The notes below the pieces were generated by a model that made no database searches, was not told the DNA's origin, and saw nothing but the letters and a program-made list of their open reading frames with translations. Positions 53,396 through 63,935 of a DNA stretch of 64,000 nucleotides are shown here, piece by piece. The stretch's first letter is position 1; each line of letters opens with the position of its first letter. Where the stretch lies: positions 63,501-127,500 of the forward strand of contig CAJHNH020002424.1 of assembly GCA_905116865.2 (NCBI GenBank), read 5' to 3'. The stretch comes from Candidula unifasciata. Its lineage: Eukaryota; Mollusca; Gastropoda; Stylommatophora; Geomitridae. The translations under genes were made by a program, and so were the position numbers.

Positions 53396-53860
53396 CCAAG
53401 ACCCCACACACTACACAGTAGTCCTAAAGACACGACAAGATTAACAAACACGCTCTTGTAGCCACAAACACAAGCGCAGAAACACAGTCACCCATACACC
53501 CACGTTCAACAGTGCCGTTTTAAAGACACACACATATTCATTCGCACAGCTAAACATACATTCTTAAAGCCACACAATCACGTGCCTTATAGACGTGACC
53601 AAACACAAACACGCTATCAAAAACATACCCACTCACTTTTAGAGACGCACAGCCACACACACACACACACGCGCGCAAGCATACATGCACACATACAACC
53701 AAACACACATGTCTGATTACCTATCATAAACCATATCACATAATATATATACACACACACACGCGCGCGCAAGCACACATGCACACATACAACCAAACAC
53801 ACATGTCTGATTACCTATCATAAACCATATCACATAATATATACACACACAAGAGAATAT
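53396..53860 (+). repeat. CA-rich field with 94-bp tandem duplication
   Basis: 'aagcatacatgcacacatac' + 'aaccaaacacacatgtctga' + 'ttacctatcataaaccatat' occurs at 53677 and 53771, period 94 bp, nearly identical, inside CA/ACAC sequence. Confidence 0.9.
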
Positions 53861-54165
53861 AAACAGAAATTAATAAGCCCCGCACATGTGCCTAAGCAAT
53901 TAAAGAGCCCAGTAAATGTAATAAAAACACAAATGCGATCGCGCCCCTCTACCGGCGCTAGGACCCCTAAAGTCGTTAGGTGCAGGGACGTTTAATGAAA
54001 CTATATAAATTAATTCAATTGTAGATTTGGGTAAACAGAAACGCTAGAAGCGTAAATAGTGGAATATTGCTTAAAAGAACTATGAAGGAAGGGACATCAT
54101 TTAGGAAAATGAGGGGGAGATAATTTTATATTTCATGTTGAATTTCCTAAACTAAAATGTCTTTT
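53861..54165. other. Unassigned DNA
   Basis: No feature recognised. Confidence 0.5.
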
Positions 54166-54169
54166 TCTG

Positions 54170-54250
54170 CTATTTCTTCTTCTTCTTCTTCTTCTTCTTC
54201 TTCTTCTCCTCTTTTTTCTTCTCTTCCTGCTCTTTTTTTTTTTTTCTCTC
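54170..54250 (+). repeat. (TTC)n and T tract
   Basis: TTC x ~12, then CTC/T-rich sequence. Confidence 0.93.
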
Positions 54251-54382
54251 TGTTCACCATTGAAAAAGCTGCTGGCACATGATGCTGTGATTTACAGCTA
54301 GACAGTGACATATTTTCTTCCTTTGGCCCGAAGCTTACGATTTCATTGACGGCCTTTAATGACCGGCTTTTAGGCGGGTAGT

Positions 54383-54535
54383 GAAAAAGAAGAAGAAGGA
54401 GAAGATGATGATGATGATGATAATGATGATGATGATAATGATGATGAAGAAGAAGAAGAAACAGAAGAATAAGAAGTAATAGTGATAGTAGTAGTAGTAG
54501 CAGCAGCAGTAGTAGCAGCAGCAGTAGTACTGGAT
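54383..54535 (+). repeat. Compound (GAA)(GAT)(GAA)(AGT)(AGC) array
   Basis: Triplet blocks drift from GAA to GATGAT, back to GAA, then AGTAGT and AGCAGC, each by one base change. Confidence 0.93.
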
Positions 54536-55059
54536 GAGGTGGAGAGAGAAATCAGGAGAAGAATGCAACAGTGCAGTATATAATATAAGCAAACACACAT
54601 GTGCACATTTCTAATGCTAACAGGCAATAAATACCTTTGTCGTTGCTGCCCTTTTATTGGTCTCATTCGTTATTTCATTTACACACCTGGTCGAATGCGT
54701 TTGTTTCCTTCATTACCCATTTCGCCCCCACAATTATTAGCGGTAGGAATCAAAGCAGTCTCATTGAATAACAACTACACAAATAGACCTCTATTTGATC
54801 ATATTCATTATTAGTAGCCTTTCTTCTTTTTATTATACTTTCCTTTCGTAATTGAATATATGTAGATGAGCGTTTAGTGGCAATGTATTTATGTTTGTTT
54901 GGTTGTTTATTCGACGGATCAACATCAGAGCACACGGGTGTAACCCAGAAGTGCTCCCTTCTACTTCTAACTCAAGCCTGAGTCTGAAGATAATTAGCGC
55001 AGTGCACCGAACTCTGCTGCACTGGCGAGGTTTCTGAAATACTTTGAGTAGATTTTTAA
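54536..55059. other. Unassigned DNA
   Basis: Short frames only. No recognised element. Confidence 0.45.
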
Positions 55060-55290
55060 CTCCACATTTTTGCCCGGGCAGCGCCATTAGGCTACTCTTT
55101 TTCGATTTCCAACTGCCAAGGGATCATTTAAGTGCGCAAGAATACACACGGGCGTTCGGTCTTACAACCCAGAGACTAGAGGAAATTACTAGAAGTCCAC
55201 GTAAAAATATCCCAGCCCTCACCGGGGCTTGAACCCGGGACCTCCAGCACTCGAGGCGGACACCGTACCTTGGGACCACTCAGCACAATA
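55060..55290 (-). mobile_element. SineP, tRNA-headed SINE with strong B box
   Basis: The minus strand reads TGCTGAGTGGTCCCAAGGTA (A-box-like), 'gtgtccgcctcgagtgctgg' and a B box GGGTTCAAGCCCCGG near 55231-55217. It then has 'gagggctgggatatttttac' and a body ending near 'gcagcgccattagg'. The head resembles a tRNA with a CUCGAG arm but does not fold to a full cloverleaf end. Confidence 0.7.
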
Positions 55291-55351
55291 CCAGCTTTGC
55301 GTTAAAATTGTTTTAATTTTTTTTAAAATAAATTTTCTTTAATGACTTGAA

Positions 55352-55622
55352 GTTAATTCTGCTTCTTCATCGGCTGCAATCTCTGGTTGTTTGTCCATTT
55401 CTGGACGTTAGTCTTGTTCAAGAGCTTCAGTTTTACATGCACACCCGTTTTACGCTGCGGGCTAATTTGAATCCAGACTGCTGGTTTCTCGCCTCTCAGA
55501 CAGTTGCACTCCGACTTCGAAGGAAACATCTCTAAATAGTTGCCTCATACGACATGCTTGTGAGGGGCAGCGGGTCTAGTCTGTTCGTTCCCCAAATGGG
55601 GCCTCAAAATTGACACAGGGAA
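55352..55622 (-). mobile_element. RetB copy, nearly full length
   Basis: 'ctgcttcttcatcggctgca', 'ccagactgctggtttctcgc', 'tcatacgacatgcttgtgag' and 'tggggcctcaaaattgacac'. The TTC tail is reduced to two triplets. Confidence 0.88.
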
Positions 55623-55796
55623 AAGGTCTGGTTGAACTGTAAGGCTTTCTAGTGTTAGCAATTTGAACAGTTTTACACATTAATTTACAAACCTTTTGAA
55701 TGTCACAATTATGGGGCTTGGGGAAAAGGAAAGGGGGAAGGGGGGGGGGGGGGGTAAATTAAAAGGGGGAGGGAGATGTTCCTTTCAGTTGGTAAA
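55623..55796. other. Unassigned DNA with G run
   Basis: About 16 G at 55740-55755. Confidence 0.6.
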
Positions 55797-56068
55797 GTAA
55801 AAGTCCTTTTTCCGACGCCTTTAGGCGAATAAGGCATATAGGGCTAGAACTAAAGTTTTATATACCAATCGACACTAGATGGGTGATGTTTTCAGCATCA
55901 CGCCGGTCGCCTTTACATCCTGGGGCTGCATCCGGTACCCACTCAAGGCTGGGTCGACCTGGGAGTCAAGGTCATTGAAAAAAAAAAGTCTTGACTCCGC
56001 CAGTGATCGAACCCACAACCTTCCGATCCGCACCCGATAGTTTAGCTGCTCCGCCACGGCGAATCCCG
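55797..56068 (-). mobile_element. SineD copy
   Basis: On the minus strand: 'cgccgtggcggagcagctaa' (A-box region), 'aaggttgtgggttcgatcac' (B box), 'caggtcgacccagccttgag', 'gatgtaaaggcgaccggcgt', 'ctaaaggcgtcggaaaaagg' and an ACTTTTACTTTAC end. Confidence 0.9.
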
Positions 56069-56955
56069 GATCCTTTCAGTAGCTTTAGGTTTGTTCTGTT
56101 TAAGTGGTGAAGCGCTACCTGTTAACTTTTTTTTTATATATGTATGCGGACTGTTAACGGCTTTTCAGTTAGTACTATAAGTATGGCGATCTTCGTTGGC
56201 TACCGATAAAGGAGACGGAGCACGTGTGGGACTGTCCCGAGTGAAGACATAAAACATTGATTGATGTTTGGTTGGTTGGTTGATTGATTGATTAACTGAT
56301 TCATTCATGCATTCATTCATTCATTTTTGTAATCATTTCACTCAGGAGACCCGGATTAGGGTATCTCCGGGAAAATGTTTGGAAATATTTATGTCGGGAG
56401 CACAAGGAAAAGCCTCTTACCCACCCACCCGACCCCCATTCCTACCCCCTAAACAGCACAGAGTTTTTAGAGGGGTAACAAATTATAGGGAAGAGAATAA
56501 GTTGGTAAGAAAGAACAAAAAGTTTATGTTAGCTTTACAAAATCGATCACAATAAACAAACAAAGGACGTTGCGGCGATTAGCTTTCTTCAGCACAGTAC
56601 ACATACACAAATACGCTCTAACTATGAAGTGTAAACAGCACAGACAGAAGGGACAGTTAGCAGAACAATTCTGGTTAACCTGAAAATTCCTCACTTCCAA
56701 CTGACCACTGGTTGTAATTCCACCTGCGGAAACAACCAACACATTTCCTATTTGAACTTTGAACTTGGCTACCTAATGATCATTCCACGGAAGGAAAAAC
56801 CCCGTGTAGGAGAAGATAAAGAGATAATTAAGCTCCCGGGGTAGGGACCCTGGCACAAAGCGGTCACCAGGGTGATACAGTCTTGTAGCCAAATGATTGT
56901 GGCAGTCCGGTTCTGGAGAAACAATCAGCTAGATATGTTCTTTGTTGCGGAAATC
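56069..56955. other. Unassigned DNA with (TTGATTGA) patch
   Basis: A GATTGGTTGATTGATTG / ATTCATTCATTC patch lies at 56260-56325. No gene recognised. Confidence 0.5.
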
Positions 56956-56959
56956 ATCA

Positions 56960-57182
56960 CTTTCAACCAGCACTCCCGAATGGGGAGCTTAAGTTTATAA
57001 TTGTGACTAGGTTATGTGCGTTAAATAAACTGGCTCAGCACTGCATGATGTCAAGAGCTCCCAAAAGGACTCCTGATGTGTTGATGCGAACAATGGACAC
57101 AGACCCAAATACTGTCCCGACCGGCGAGGAAGTCGTCTACCGGCCAGCCAAAGGGCGACCCGTTCACTGATGTGGAGCAATC
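56960..57182 (+). mobile_element. Repeat family I, copy 3 (longest)
   Basis: 'actcccgaatggggagctta', 'aataaactggctcagcactg', 'aaaaggactcctgatgtgtt', 'acagacccaaatactgtccc' and 'gaggaagtcgtctaccggcc'. Shared order with 15.6 and 49.9 kb defines the family. Confidence 0.75.
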
Positions 57183-57231
57183 AGCGGATCGGGGTTGGGT
57201 TTATGACTTACTGTTGCCTGCGTATTCTTCT

Positions 57232-57332
57232 GGGCCCATTTGAGGGAAGCGGGGGTGGGGGGGGGCGGGGGGGGGGTTTGACCACTGCCCCTTAACAAGC
57301 ATGTCGTATAAGGCTGCTAATCAAGCATCTTC
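57232..57332 (+). mobile_element. RetB 5' fragment with G-run insertion
   Basis: 'gggcccatttgagggaagcg' and, after a G run (57255-57281), 'gaccactgccccttaacaag' + 'catgtcgtataagg' match the plus-strand RetB start. Confidence 0.65.
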
Positions 57333-57454
57333 TTGAATCAGACGTGGTGGGTCTAAATGCGAAGATATAGTGGCCAAGCTGTATAAATCACAACAAACCA
57401 GTCGAAGCGGCCTCTTCGGCATGAACGTGTTTTTAAATGCGACGGTGTGCGACA

Positions 57455-57585
57455 TTTTGAGTCACCTATTACCTGCATTGAACCGAAAGAGTCACCTATT
57501 ACCTGCATTGAACCGAAAGAGTCACCTACTACCTGCGATGAACTGAAATAGTCACCTATTACCTGCAGTGAACCCAAAGGACTAA
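57455..57585 (+). repeat. 30-bp minisatellite, ~4 copies
   Basis: 'gagtcacctattacctgcat' + 'tgaaccgaaa' repeats with few changes. The minus frame has a 10-residue period (DSFGSMQVIG). Confidence 0.92.
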
Positions 57586-57674
57586 AAACGGCCAGGTGTT
57601 TCAGGTGTGCAAAAGCATTCCAGTAATGACACCTAGATTGTACAGGAAGACACATTGAGGATCAGTGTCTCATG

Positions 57675-57802
57675 GCATACACTGATGAACAGTCCACATA
57701 CACCGATGAACAGTCCACATACACCGATGAACAGTCCACATACACCGATGAACAGTCCACATACACCGATGAACAGTCCACATACGCCGATGAACACTTC
57801 AG
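57675..57802 (+). repeat. 21-bp minisatellite, 6 copies, open in frame
   Basis: 'tacaccgatgaacagtccac' + 'a' repeats six times. Both strands stay open (plus frame TDEQSTY repeated, 57672-57854, ending LLDISSLKLTLDANM). No domain, signal peptide or splice context supports a gene. Confidence 0.93.
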
Positions 57803-58130
57803 ATCTCTACTTGATATAAGCAGTCTGAAACTAACGTTGGATGCAAATATGTAAACTTTGAGCACAAAATCGCAGGATGTGCAAATAAGCAAATGGTATG
57901 TCTGGGTGGATCCGGTGACAAGGATGACGTATGGGGCTGTTGTTAGAAGGAGAAAGGGTTGAAAGCTTCATAATGTAAAGAGATTTATTTGGTTTGTTAA
58001 GTTTTTTTATATGAATTTCTATGTTGCATTCCTACATTTATTATATACATAATTTTTTTAATCGGTTGCCTGACTATATGTCTGTGTCTTTCTCTGTTTG
58101 GCTATCCGTCTGTCTGTCTATGTATTAACT
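57803..58130. other. Unassigned DNA
   Basis: No feature recognised before the CTAT array. Confidence 0.5.
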
Positions 58131-58376
<246 letters not shown>

Positions 58377-58379
58377 TAC

Positions 58380-58449
<70 letters not shown>

Positions 58450-58450
58450 G

Positions 58451-58481
<31 letters not shown>

Positions 58482-58689
58482 GGTCGGTCGTCGTCGGTGT
58501 CTGTCTGTCGGTGTCTGTCTGTCGGTTACGGTCTGTCTGTCTGTCTGTCTGTCTCGTCTGTCTCGTCTGGTCGGTCGGTGTTCTGTCTGGTCTGTCTGGT
58601 TCGTCGGTCGTCTGTCTGTCGTCGGTGCGGCTGTGTCTGTCGGTGTCTCCGTCTGTCGGTCGTCTGTCTGTCTGTCTGTCTGTCTGTCG

Positions 58690-58721
<32 letters not shown>

Positions 58722-58768
58722 GGTCTCGGTCTTCCCGGTCGTCTGTCTGTCTGTCTGTCTGTCTGTCG

Positions 58769-58848
<80 letters not shown>

Positions 58849-58980
58849 GTATGTCTGTCTGTCTGTCTGTGTCTGTCGTCAACTGTCTCACTGTCTGTCT
58901 GTCTGTCTGTCTCACTGTCTGTCTCTCTGTCTGTCTCTCTGTCCGTCCGTCCGTCCGTCCGTCCGTCCGTCCGTCCGTCA
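58377..58980 (+). repeat. (CTGT)n / (CGGT)n / (CCGT)n array, ~600 bp
   Basis: CTGT blocks broken by GTCGGTCG segments (58480-58670) and ending in pure CCGT (58942-58978). Together with the preceding CTAT it forms one drifting tetranucleotide array. Confidence 0.96.
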
Positions 58981-59700
58981 GTTAGTCTATACATTATCCA
59001 TCAGTCTCCATCCTCCTGTTTACATATCTGTCTGTTTAAGACATATATCGCTTTTGTTTCTTCTTTCTCTTCCGCCTTATCCTTTGCCACCTCCATGACG
59101 CCCAATACAACTCACCAAAGTCACCTCATCTCGTCGGCCACGTTATTTAATAGAGGATTATCCGGGACATTTCTATAGTCTTGCGGTGTCAAGTGAACAT
59201 CTTTTTGAACGTTTTAAGCACACCCACCAACGAGGACAACCTCTGCCAACGAGCGTAAAACATCAATGATTGGATACTTACTAGCCATAACGCCTTTGGC
59301 ACTTCTCTCTGTAGTATTTCTTCACACACAAGGGCCTTCGGCGCCTGAGACCTAAGAGACCGGAGAAACTTCTCCGATTGATTAATAAAGTTTATGGTCC
59401 ACCCCCGCCGCTTTTCGCCATTTTTCTGTTGCCTTTTCTCGGCCCAGCTTCGTCCTGCATCTCCCGTTAAATGATACTGTATGTTAATTTATGTTCATAT
59501 CATGTGCAGCAGAAAAATGCGAATATTCCAAATCACGTGTCAGAGTTTGTTTGATTAGATCGCTCACGCTAGATGGAAAAAGAAGGAGAAGGATGAAGGT
59601 GCTACAAAGAGAGAGAGAGAGGGCAAGGGGGGGGGGGGGTGAACGATATATCATTATTTTGCCTGCCTAAAGCAGAGCTTTTCAAAATTGTCATGTTGAT
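58981..59700. other. Unassigned non-repetitive DNA
   Basis: Includes 'gattgattaataaagtttat' and ATGCGAATATT (octamer-like) near 59518. A G run lies near 59628. No gene recognised. Confidence 0.4.
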
Positions 59701-59703
59701 GAC

Positions 59704-59708
<5 letters not shown>

Positions 59709-59735
<27 letters not shown>

Positions 59736-59736
59736 G
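59709..59736 (+). repeat. (AT)n microsatellite
   Basis: Short TA tract. Confidence 0.9.
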
Positions 59737-59782
59737 TTTTGCAATCAGTAATTTAGTCTACTATTTGTTTCTAGTGATGACA

Positions 59783-60050
59783 CAGCGGCTGGCCGAACGG
59801 TTGCAGCGTCGTGTTCTTCTGTCAGGAGACAAATCCTAGCCTGCCAAGTCCGTGGCGACAGCACTAGCCGGGCGGCCCTATATCCTCAGACTGAAGGCCC
59901 CCCTTCCCCTGTCTACACCGCCCTATAAAGTGGTCAAACAGACAGAACCAGAAACACCGTCGCGAGACACATCTTCGTGCAAGACCAGGACTGTCCAATA
60001 CTTGGGGTTTTCCCCCAGATCAGGTTTTTTATATGACGCCCTGGGTTCAG
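59783..60050 (+). mobile_element. SineF-related unit with different head
   Basis: The head 'gcggctggccgaacggttgc' is tRNA-like (A-box-like GGCCGAACGG). The body 'gtggcgacagcactagccgg' + 'gcggccctatatcctcagac' and 'cccctgtctacaccgcccta' match SineF at 25.6 kb, but the first half differs. A recognisable B box is weak. Confidence 0.65.
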
Positions 60051-60560
60051 ATTTATAATTTTTTTTTTTAAATGTATCCTTAAATAATAGTTGGTAGATG
60101 TTTCATTTTGTAAATTTAATATTTGGATTATTTATCAATCTTAGGTGTTTTTTGTTCTAAGCTTTTTATTGCTTGGGTTTTTGGGTTAGCGTAGCTTGGA
60201 ATTTTGATAAGAATCCGATTGGCAGCACTGCAGCAGGCTGCGGACGACAGTTGAATTTGTTGCGGCCAGTGACTGTTCTTGTAGAAGGACAGCGGAACTG
60301 CAGCAGACCCACTAATTGTTCTTTCCAACCACCACTGATCGCGCCTCACAGTTTGGAAAGCTCTGACATTAATGTCTTGCCTGTCTGGGTTTGTCTATTA
60401 GCCTGTTTGTTTGTCTTCTGTTTATTCTATCGTTCATTACTCCTCCTCTCCAAATATATATATATGCATGTCTGTTGGCCCAGTCAACCATCATTTTGTC
60501 TATCTATCAGTCTAAACCGCTGTCTCTCTATCAGTAATTTCCTTTGCTGATTTCGTCTGT
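60051..60560. other. Unassigned DNA
   Basis: CTGTTTGT-rich patches near 60370-60420. No gene recognised. Confidence 0.45.
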
Positions 60561-60567
60561 CTGTTTC

Positions 60568-60682
<115 letters not shown>

Positions 60683-60689
60683 ACATAAT

Positions 60690-61145
60690 CTTATGCAATA
60701 AATCACTCTCATTTAAAGTCAGAAAAAGAGTGCTAAAATGTTACATAGAATCTTTTCTGCTGTATGGCAGCAAATCTTTGAATGTCAGTAAACAAATTAA
60801 GAAGAATTTGGAAACAACGGAGATGTGGTTTCTGAGACGAAGGTTACGAATACCTTGGACGGGCAAAGTAATTAACAACGATTGCTTGAAAGAAGCTAAT
60901 GACAGTTGATTTCAACAATAAGAAAAAGACAAACACTGTTCTTTGGCCACATAAAAAGAAGAGAGACATTGGAGAACATTGTGACAACTGGAAAGATCAG
61001 TGGGAAAAGGGGTAGAGGCAGACCAAGAGAGACGATGCTAGATGGGCTGAAACGATGGCATGGAGGGATATCGTCAAGAGAGCTGTTACAGACAACCAGG
61101 GGACGTGATCTGTGGAGATGCATGAGCGCCTACGCCAGATGACAG
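60690..61145 (+). pseudogene. LINE reverse-transcriptase C-terminus (LineL), copy 1
   Basis: Frames read KVRKRVLKCYIESFLLYGSK, then NLETTEMWFLRRRLRIPWTG, a stop near 60907, then TIRKRQTLFFGHIKRRETLE, GKISGKRGRGRPRETMLDGL and TTRGRDLWRCMSAYAR. LLYG-(S/C)E, EMWFLRR-LRIPW, L-FGHI-R, GKRGRGRP and a W near the end are the full C-terminal series of this LINE group. At least one stop separates the two halves. Confidence 0.85.
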
Positions 61146-61156
61146 GGCACATTATG

Positions 61157-61178
61157 ATTATATATATATATATATAGC
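61157..61178 (+). repeat. (AT)n at LINE junction
   Basis: TATATATATATA directly after LineL copy 1 and before copy 2. It may be the 3' tail of copy 1. Confidence 0.85.
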
Positions 61179-61199
61179 TAAGCACCAGCAAGGAGATCA

Positions 61200-61530
61200 A
61201 AATTATCAATTTGTGAGCATGCATCTTCCCTGTAGCAACATACGAATGTAAGTCGTGGACTATCTCCCAGTCCTTAAGAAAGAGAATAGGGGCTTTTAAG
61301 GTGAAATGCTATAGAAAGATTTCCAGAAGAGGAGAAATACTGACATCTTAAAAGATCTGAACATCAAGGAAGATTGGCTCATGAACAGCATCCTGTCTCG
61401 GAAGCTGAAATATTTTGGTCATATCAAGCGCCACGGTGGATCTGAAAAAAAATAATAGCAGAAGGCATAGTACCAGGAAGGAGGTGCAGGGGTCGACCAA
61501 CACGAAGATGGGCGCAGAATATAAGTGACT
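61200..61530 (+). pseudogene. LineL reverse-transcriptase tail, copy 2
   Basis: 'cctgtagcaacatacgaatg' begins a VATYxCESWT-type segment, then LRKRIGAFKVKCYRKIS, DILKDLNIKEDWLMNSILSR, LKYFGHIKRHGGSE, and a GRGRPTRRWAQ box after a shift. Stops and frameshifts occur. It is closest to 25.1 kb, so it is a separate subfamily from copy 1. Confidence 0.78.
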
Positions 61531-61589
61531 CCTTAAGCGTTAAAACATATGTTTTGATTATTTATAAACAGTTTCTCTGCGACCCCGAC

Positions 61590-62055
61590 TGTCAACATGT
61601 CCCGTCTGTCCAAACCTCTGATTTCTGTCTGTCTATCCAAATACTTCCGCCTGCGTGTGTGTCTCCTGCCCAGAGATTCGCGTCCATGTGTGTGTGTCCT
61701 TGTTCAAAACATCCGCGTATGTCTATTCTTTTGTCTTTCTTCTGTCTACCCAAAAATCCAACCCTGTATGATGTATATCCGTCTGTATGTTCACATGTTT
61801 GTCTTGTTTCTGTAGCCTCCTCCGCCCTACTTGTGTGTGTGTGTGTGTGTGCTGTTGTCTCTTTGTTTGTCTGACTGCCCAAACAGGTCCGTCGAAGTAC
61901 TGTGGTTAGTCTATCGGTCTGCATGCTTGTATGTCTATCCATCTGTCTGTCCTCAATCGATCTGTCTGCCCACACCATCATACCCCGACTGTGAACTATA
62001 TGTCTGTCCAAGACGGGTCTGTCCGACTGTCAGCCCGCTTGTCTGTCTGCCCGTC
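61590..62055 (+). repeat. Diffuse CTGT/CCGTCTGT-rich field
   Basis: CTGTCTGTC motifs are scattered through 61590-62055, and (GT)n lies at 61831-61850. It leads into the 46-bp array and may be its degenerate progenitor. Confidence 0.7.
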
Positions 62056-62057
62056 TG

Positions 62058-62555
62058 CCTGGCTTCCTCGGTATGCCCGACTGTCCATCCGCTTGTCTTA
62101 CTGCCTGGCTACTTCAGTATACCCGACTGTCCGTCCGCTTGTCTTACTGCCTGGATACTTCAGTATACCCGACTGTCCGTCCGCTTGTCTGACTGCCTGG
62201 CTACCTGAGTATACCCGACTGTCCATCCGCTTGTCTGACTGCCTGACTACTTCAGTATACCCGACTGTCCGTCCGCTTGTCTGACTGCCTGGCTACTTCA
62301 GTATACCCGACTGTCCATCCGCTTGTCTGACTGCCTGACTACTTCAGTATACCCGACTGTCCATCCGCTTGTCTGACTGCCTGGCTACTTCAGTATACCC
62401 GACTGTCCATCCGCTTGTCTGACTGCCTGGCTACTTCAGTATACCCGACTGTCCGTCCGCTTGTCTGATTGCCTGGCTACTTCAGTATACCCGACTGTCC
62501 ATCCGCTTGTCTGACTGCCTGACTACTTCAGTATACCCGAATGTCCGTCCGCATA
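62058..62555 (+). repeat. 46-bp minisatellite, ~10-11 copies
   Basis: The unit 'gcctggctacttcagtatac' + 'ccgactgtccgtccgcttgt' + 'ctgact' shows alternating GTCCGTCC / GTCCATCC and CTGGCT / CTGACT variants. Variants recur in pairs, suggesting multi-unit duplication. Confidence 0.95.
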
Positions 62556-63262
62556 CTTGTTTTCCCTTCTCCCTGCCTACCCAAACACCAACCGCCTTGT
62601 ACCACGTCTGACGGGTAATCCTGATGATATTTCCCCGCGCTAATGAAATAAAAACGGCCGCGCCTTTCCACAGCCGACACTGATACCTCGAAGACGAGGC
62701 CAGTGCGAGGGTGGATATAAACTCTCGAGGACGAGTGCTTTAACGGGCTCGTGAATCAAACTGAGGTGAAAAGACAGTTGCTGTGGGCGTGAAAGAGCTG
62801 AAAAGCTTATCTGGTCGAGGCATCCGACGGATGATAACGCCAAAAGGTCACGCCTGGGGGTTGGTTATTACAAGTGAGAGAGGACTGTGAAGGAGGAAAG
62901 TTTTTTTTTTTTTTTGGTTTTAATACAGTGGATTCCAAACCTGCAACTTGAGAAGGAATCACTGAAACCAGTAAGAAGCATGCGTTTTTGCTGATGAGGA
63001 TGTGCAACTGTGTGGTGTGTAAATGAGTGTGGAGTATAAATATGTTTGGTTTTTACTTGTGTGTGGTAGACAGAAGAAGGTGTAGCTAGATGTGGGTGGA
63101 AAGTCGCGTGGGAGGAATGGAGGTGGAGATTTAGAGATTGCTATTTTAGATTCTAAACTAGAGTATAATTATTTATTAGATTTTTTGTGTTACATTTTGT
63201 ATATTTAAAGGGAAGTCAGACTCGTGTGTGGGAGTTTTGCATTTTATGTATTACAAGATAAA
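62556..63262. other. Unassigned DNA
   Basis: T run at 62901-62916. No gene or repeat family recognised. Confidence 0.45.
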
Positions 63263-63264
63263 AC

Positions 63265-63525
63265 AGACAGCCGTCGTGGTGTAGCGGCTAGACCCTTGCC
63301 TGTGGACCCGAAGGTCGTGGGTTCGGGTCCTGAAAAAGGCGGGCTTTAAAAAAATGGCCCTGGCTTTGAAGTCGACTCAGCCTTGATGGGGTACCAGGTA
63401 TAGTCATAGGAAGTAAAGGCGGCCGGAATTATGTTTAGCCCATGATCCACCGAATGCTGAATGTTGTATAAAGTACAGGTCTAGCCCTATGTGCCCAGTA
63501 CGGCTGAAGGCGTGGGGATAGCTCG
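63265..63525 (+). mobile_element. SineD copy, best preserved
   Basis: 'ccgtcgtggtgtagcggcta' (A-box region) and 'ggtcgtgggttcgggtcctg' (B box) lie at tRNA spacing. 'gactcagccttgatggggta', 'ggaagtaaaggcggccggaa', 'acaggtctagccctatgtgc' and 'cggctgaaggcgtgggg' complete the order used to define the family. Confidence 0.92.
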
Positions 63526-63640
63526 TTTTACACGATTAGTAGTCATGCTGCTGTGTGGAAAGTCTACAGTGCGCATTAAAGTGAAACCAGTGCTATCCGT
63601 TTATAAGACTGTCTCAGTTTAAAGTGTGTTTTCGGAGACG
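63526..63640. other. Unassigned spacer
   Basis: No feature recognised. Confidence 0.5.
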
Positions 63641-63935
63641 AATATCCCCGTGTGGGTTCCAGGGCCCTATTATAGGGAAAAACAACAATAGACCCGCTGC
63701 CTACCCGAAAGCATGTCGTAATAGTGGACTAATTGGGAGCTTCCTTCGAAGTGGGAGTGTATCTGCTTGAGAGGCAAGGAACCAGCAGTCTGCATACGAA
63801 TGATTCAGATCTGTAAAACAGATGCACTCGCTACACTCAAGTTCTGGAACAGGAGTGCAGTCCAAAAGTCAATGAACAACCAGAACTTTTCGTCAGAGTT
63901 TACAGCTGAAGAAGAAGAAAGAAAACAAATAGAAG
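63641..63935 (+). mobile_element. RetB copy, full length, sense orientation
   Basis: 'ccccgtgtgggttccagggc', 'cgaaagcatgtcgtaatagt', 'gagaggcaaggaaccagcag' and 'gaacaaccagaacttttcgt' run 5' to 3', ending GAAGAAGAAGAAAG. The frame KEPAVCIRMIQICKTDALAT, then KFWNRSAVQKSMNNQNF, remains open into the tail, as on the minus strand of other copies. Confidence 0.92.

Noticed and set aside
55210..55290. Possible tRNA gene on the minus strand
   Set aside because: Strong B box, but the acceptor stem does not pair and a SINE body follows.
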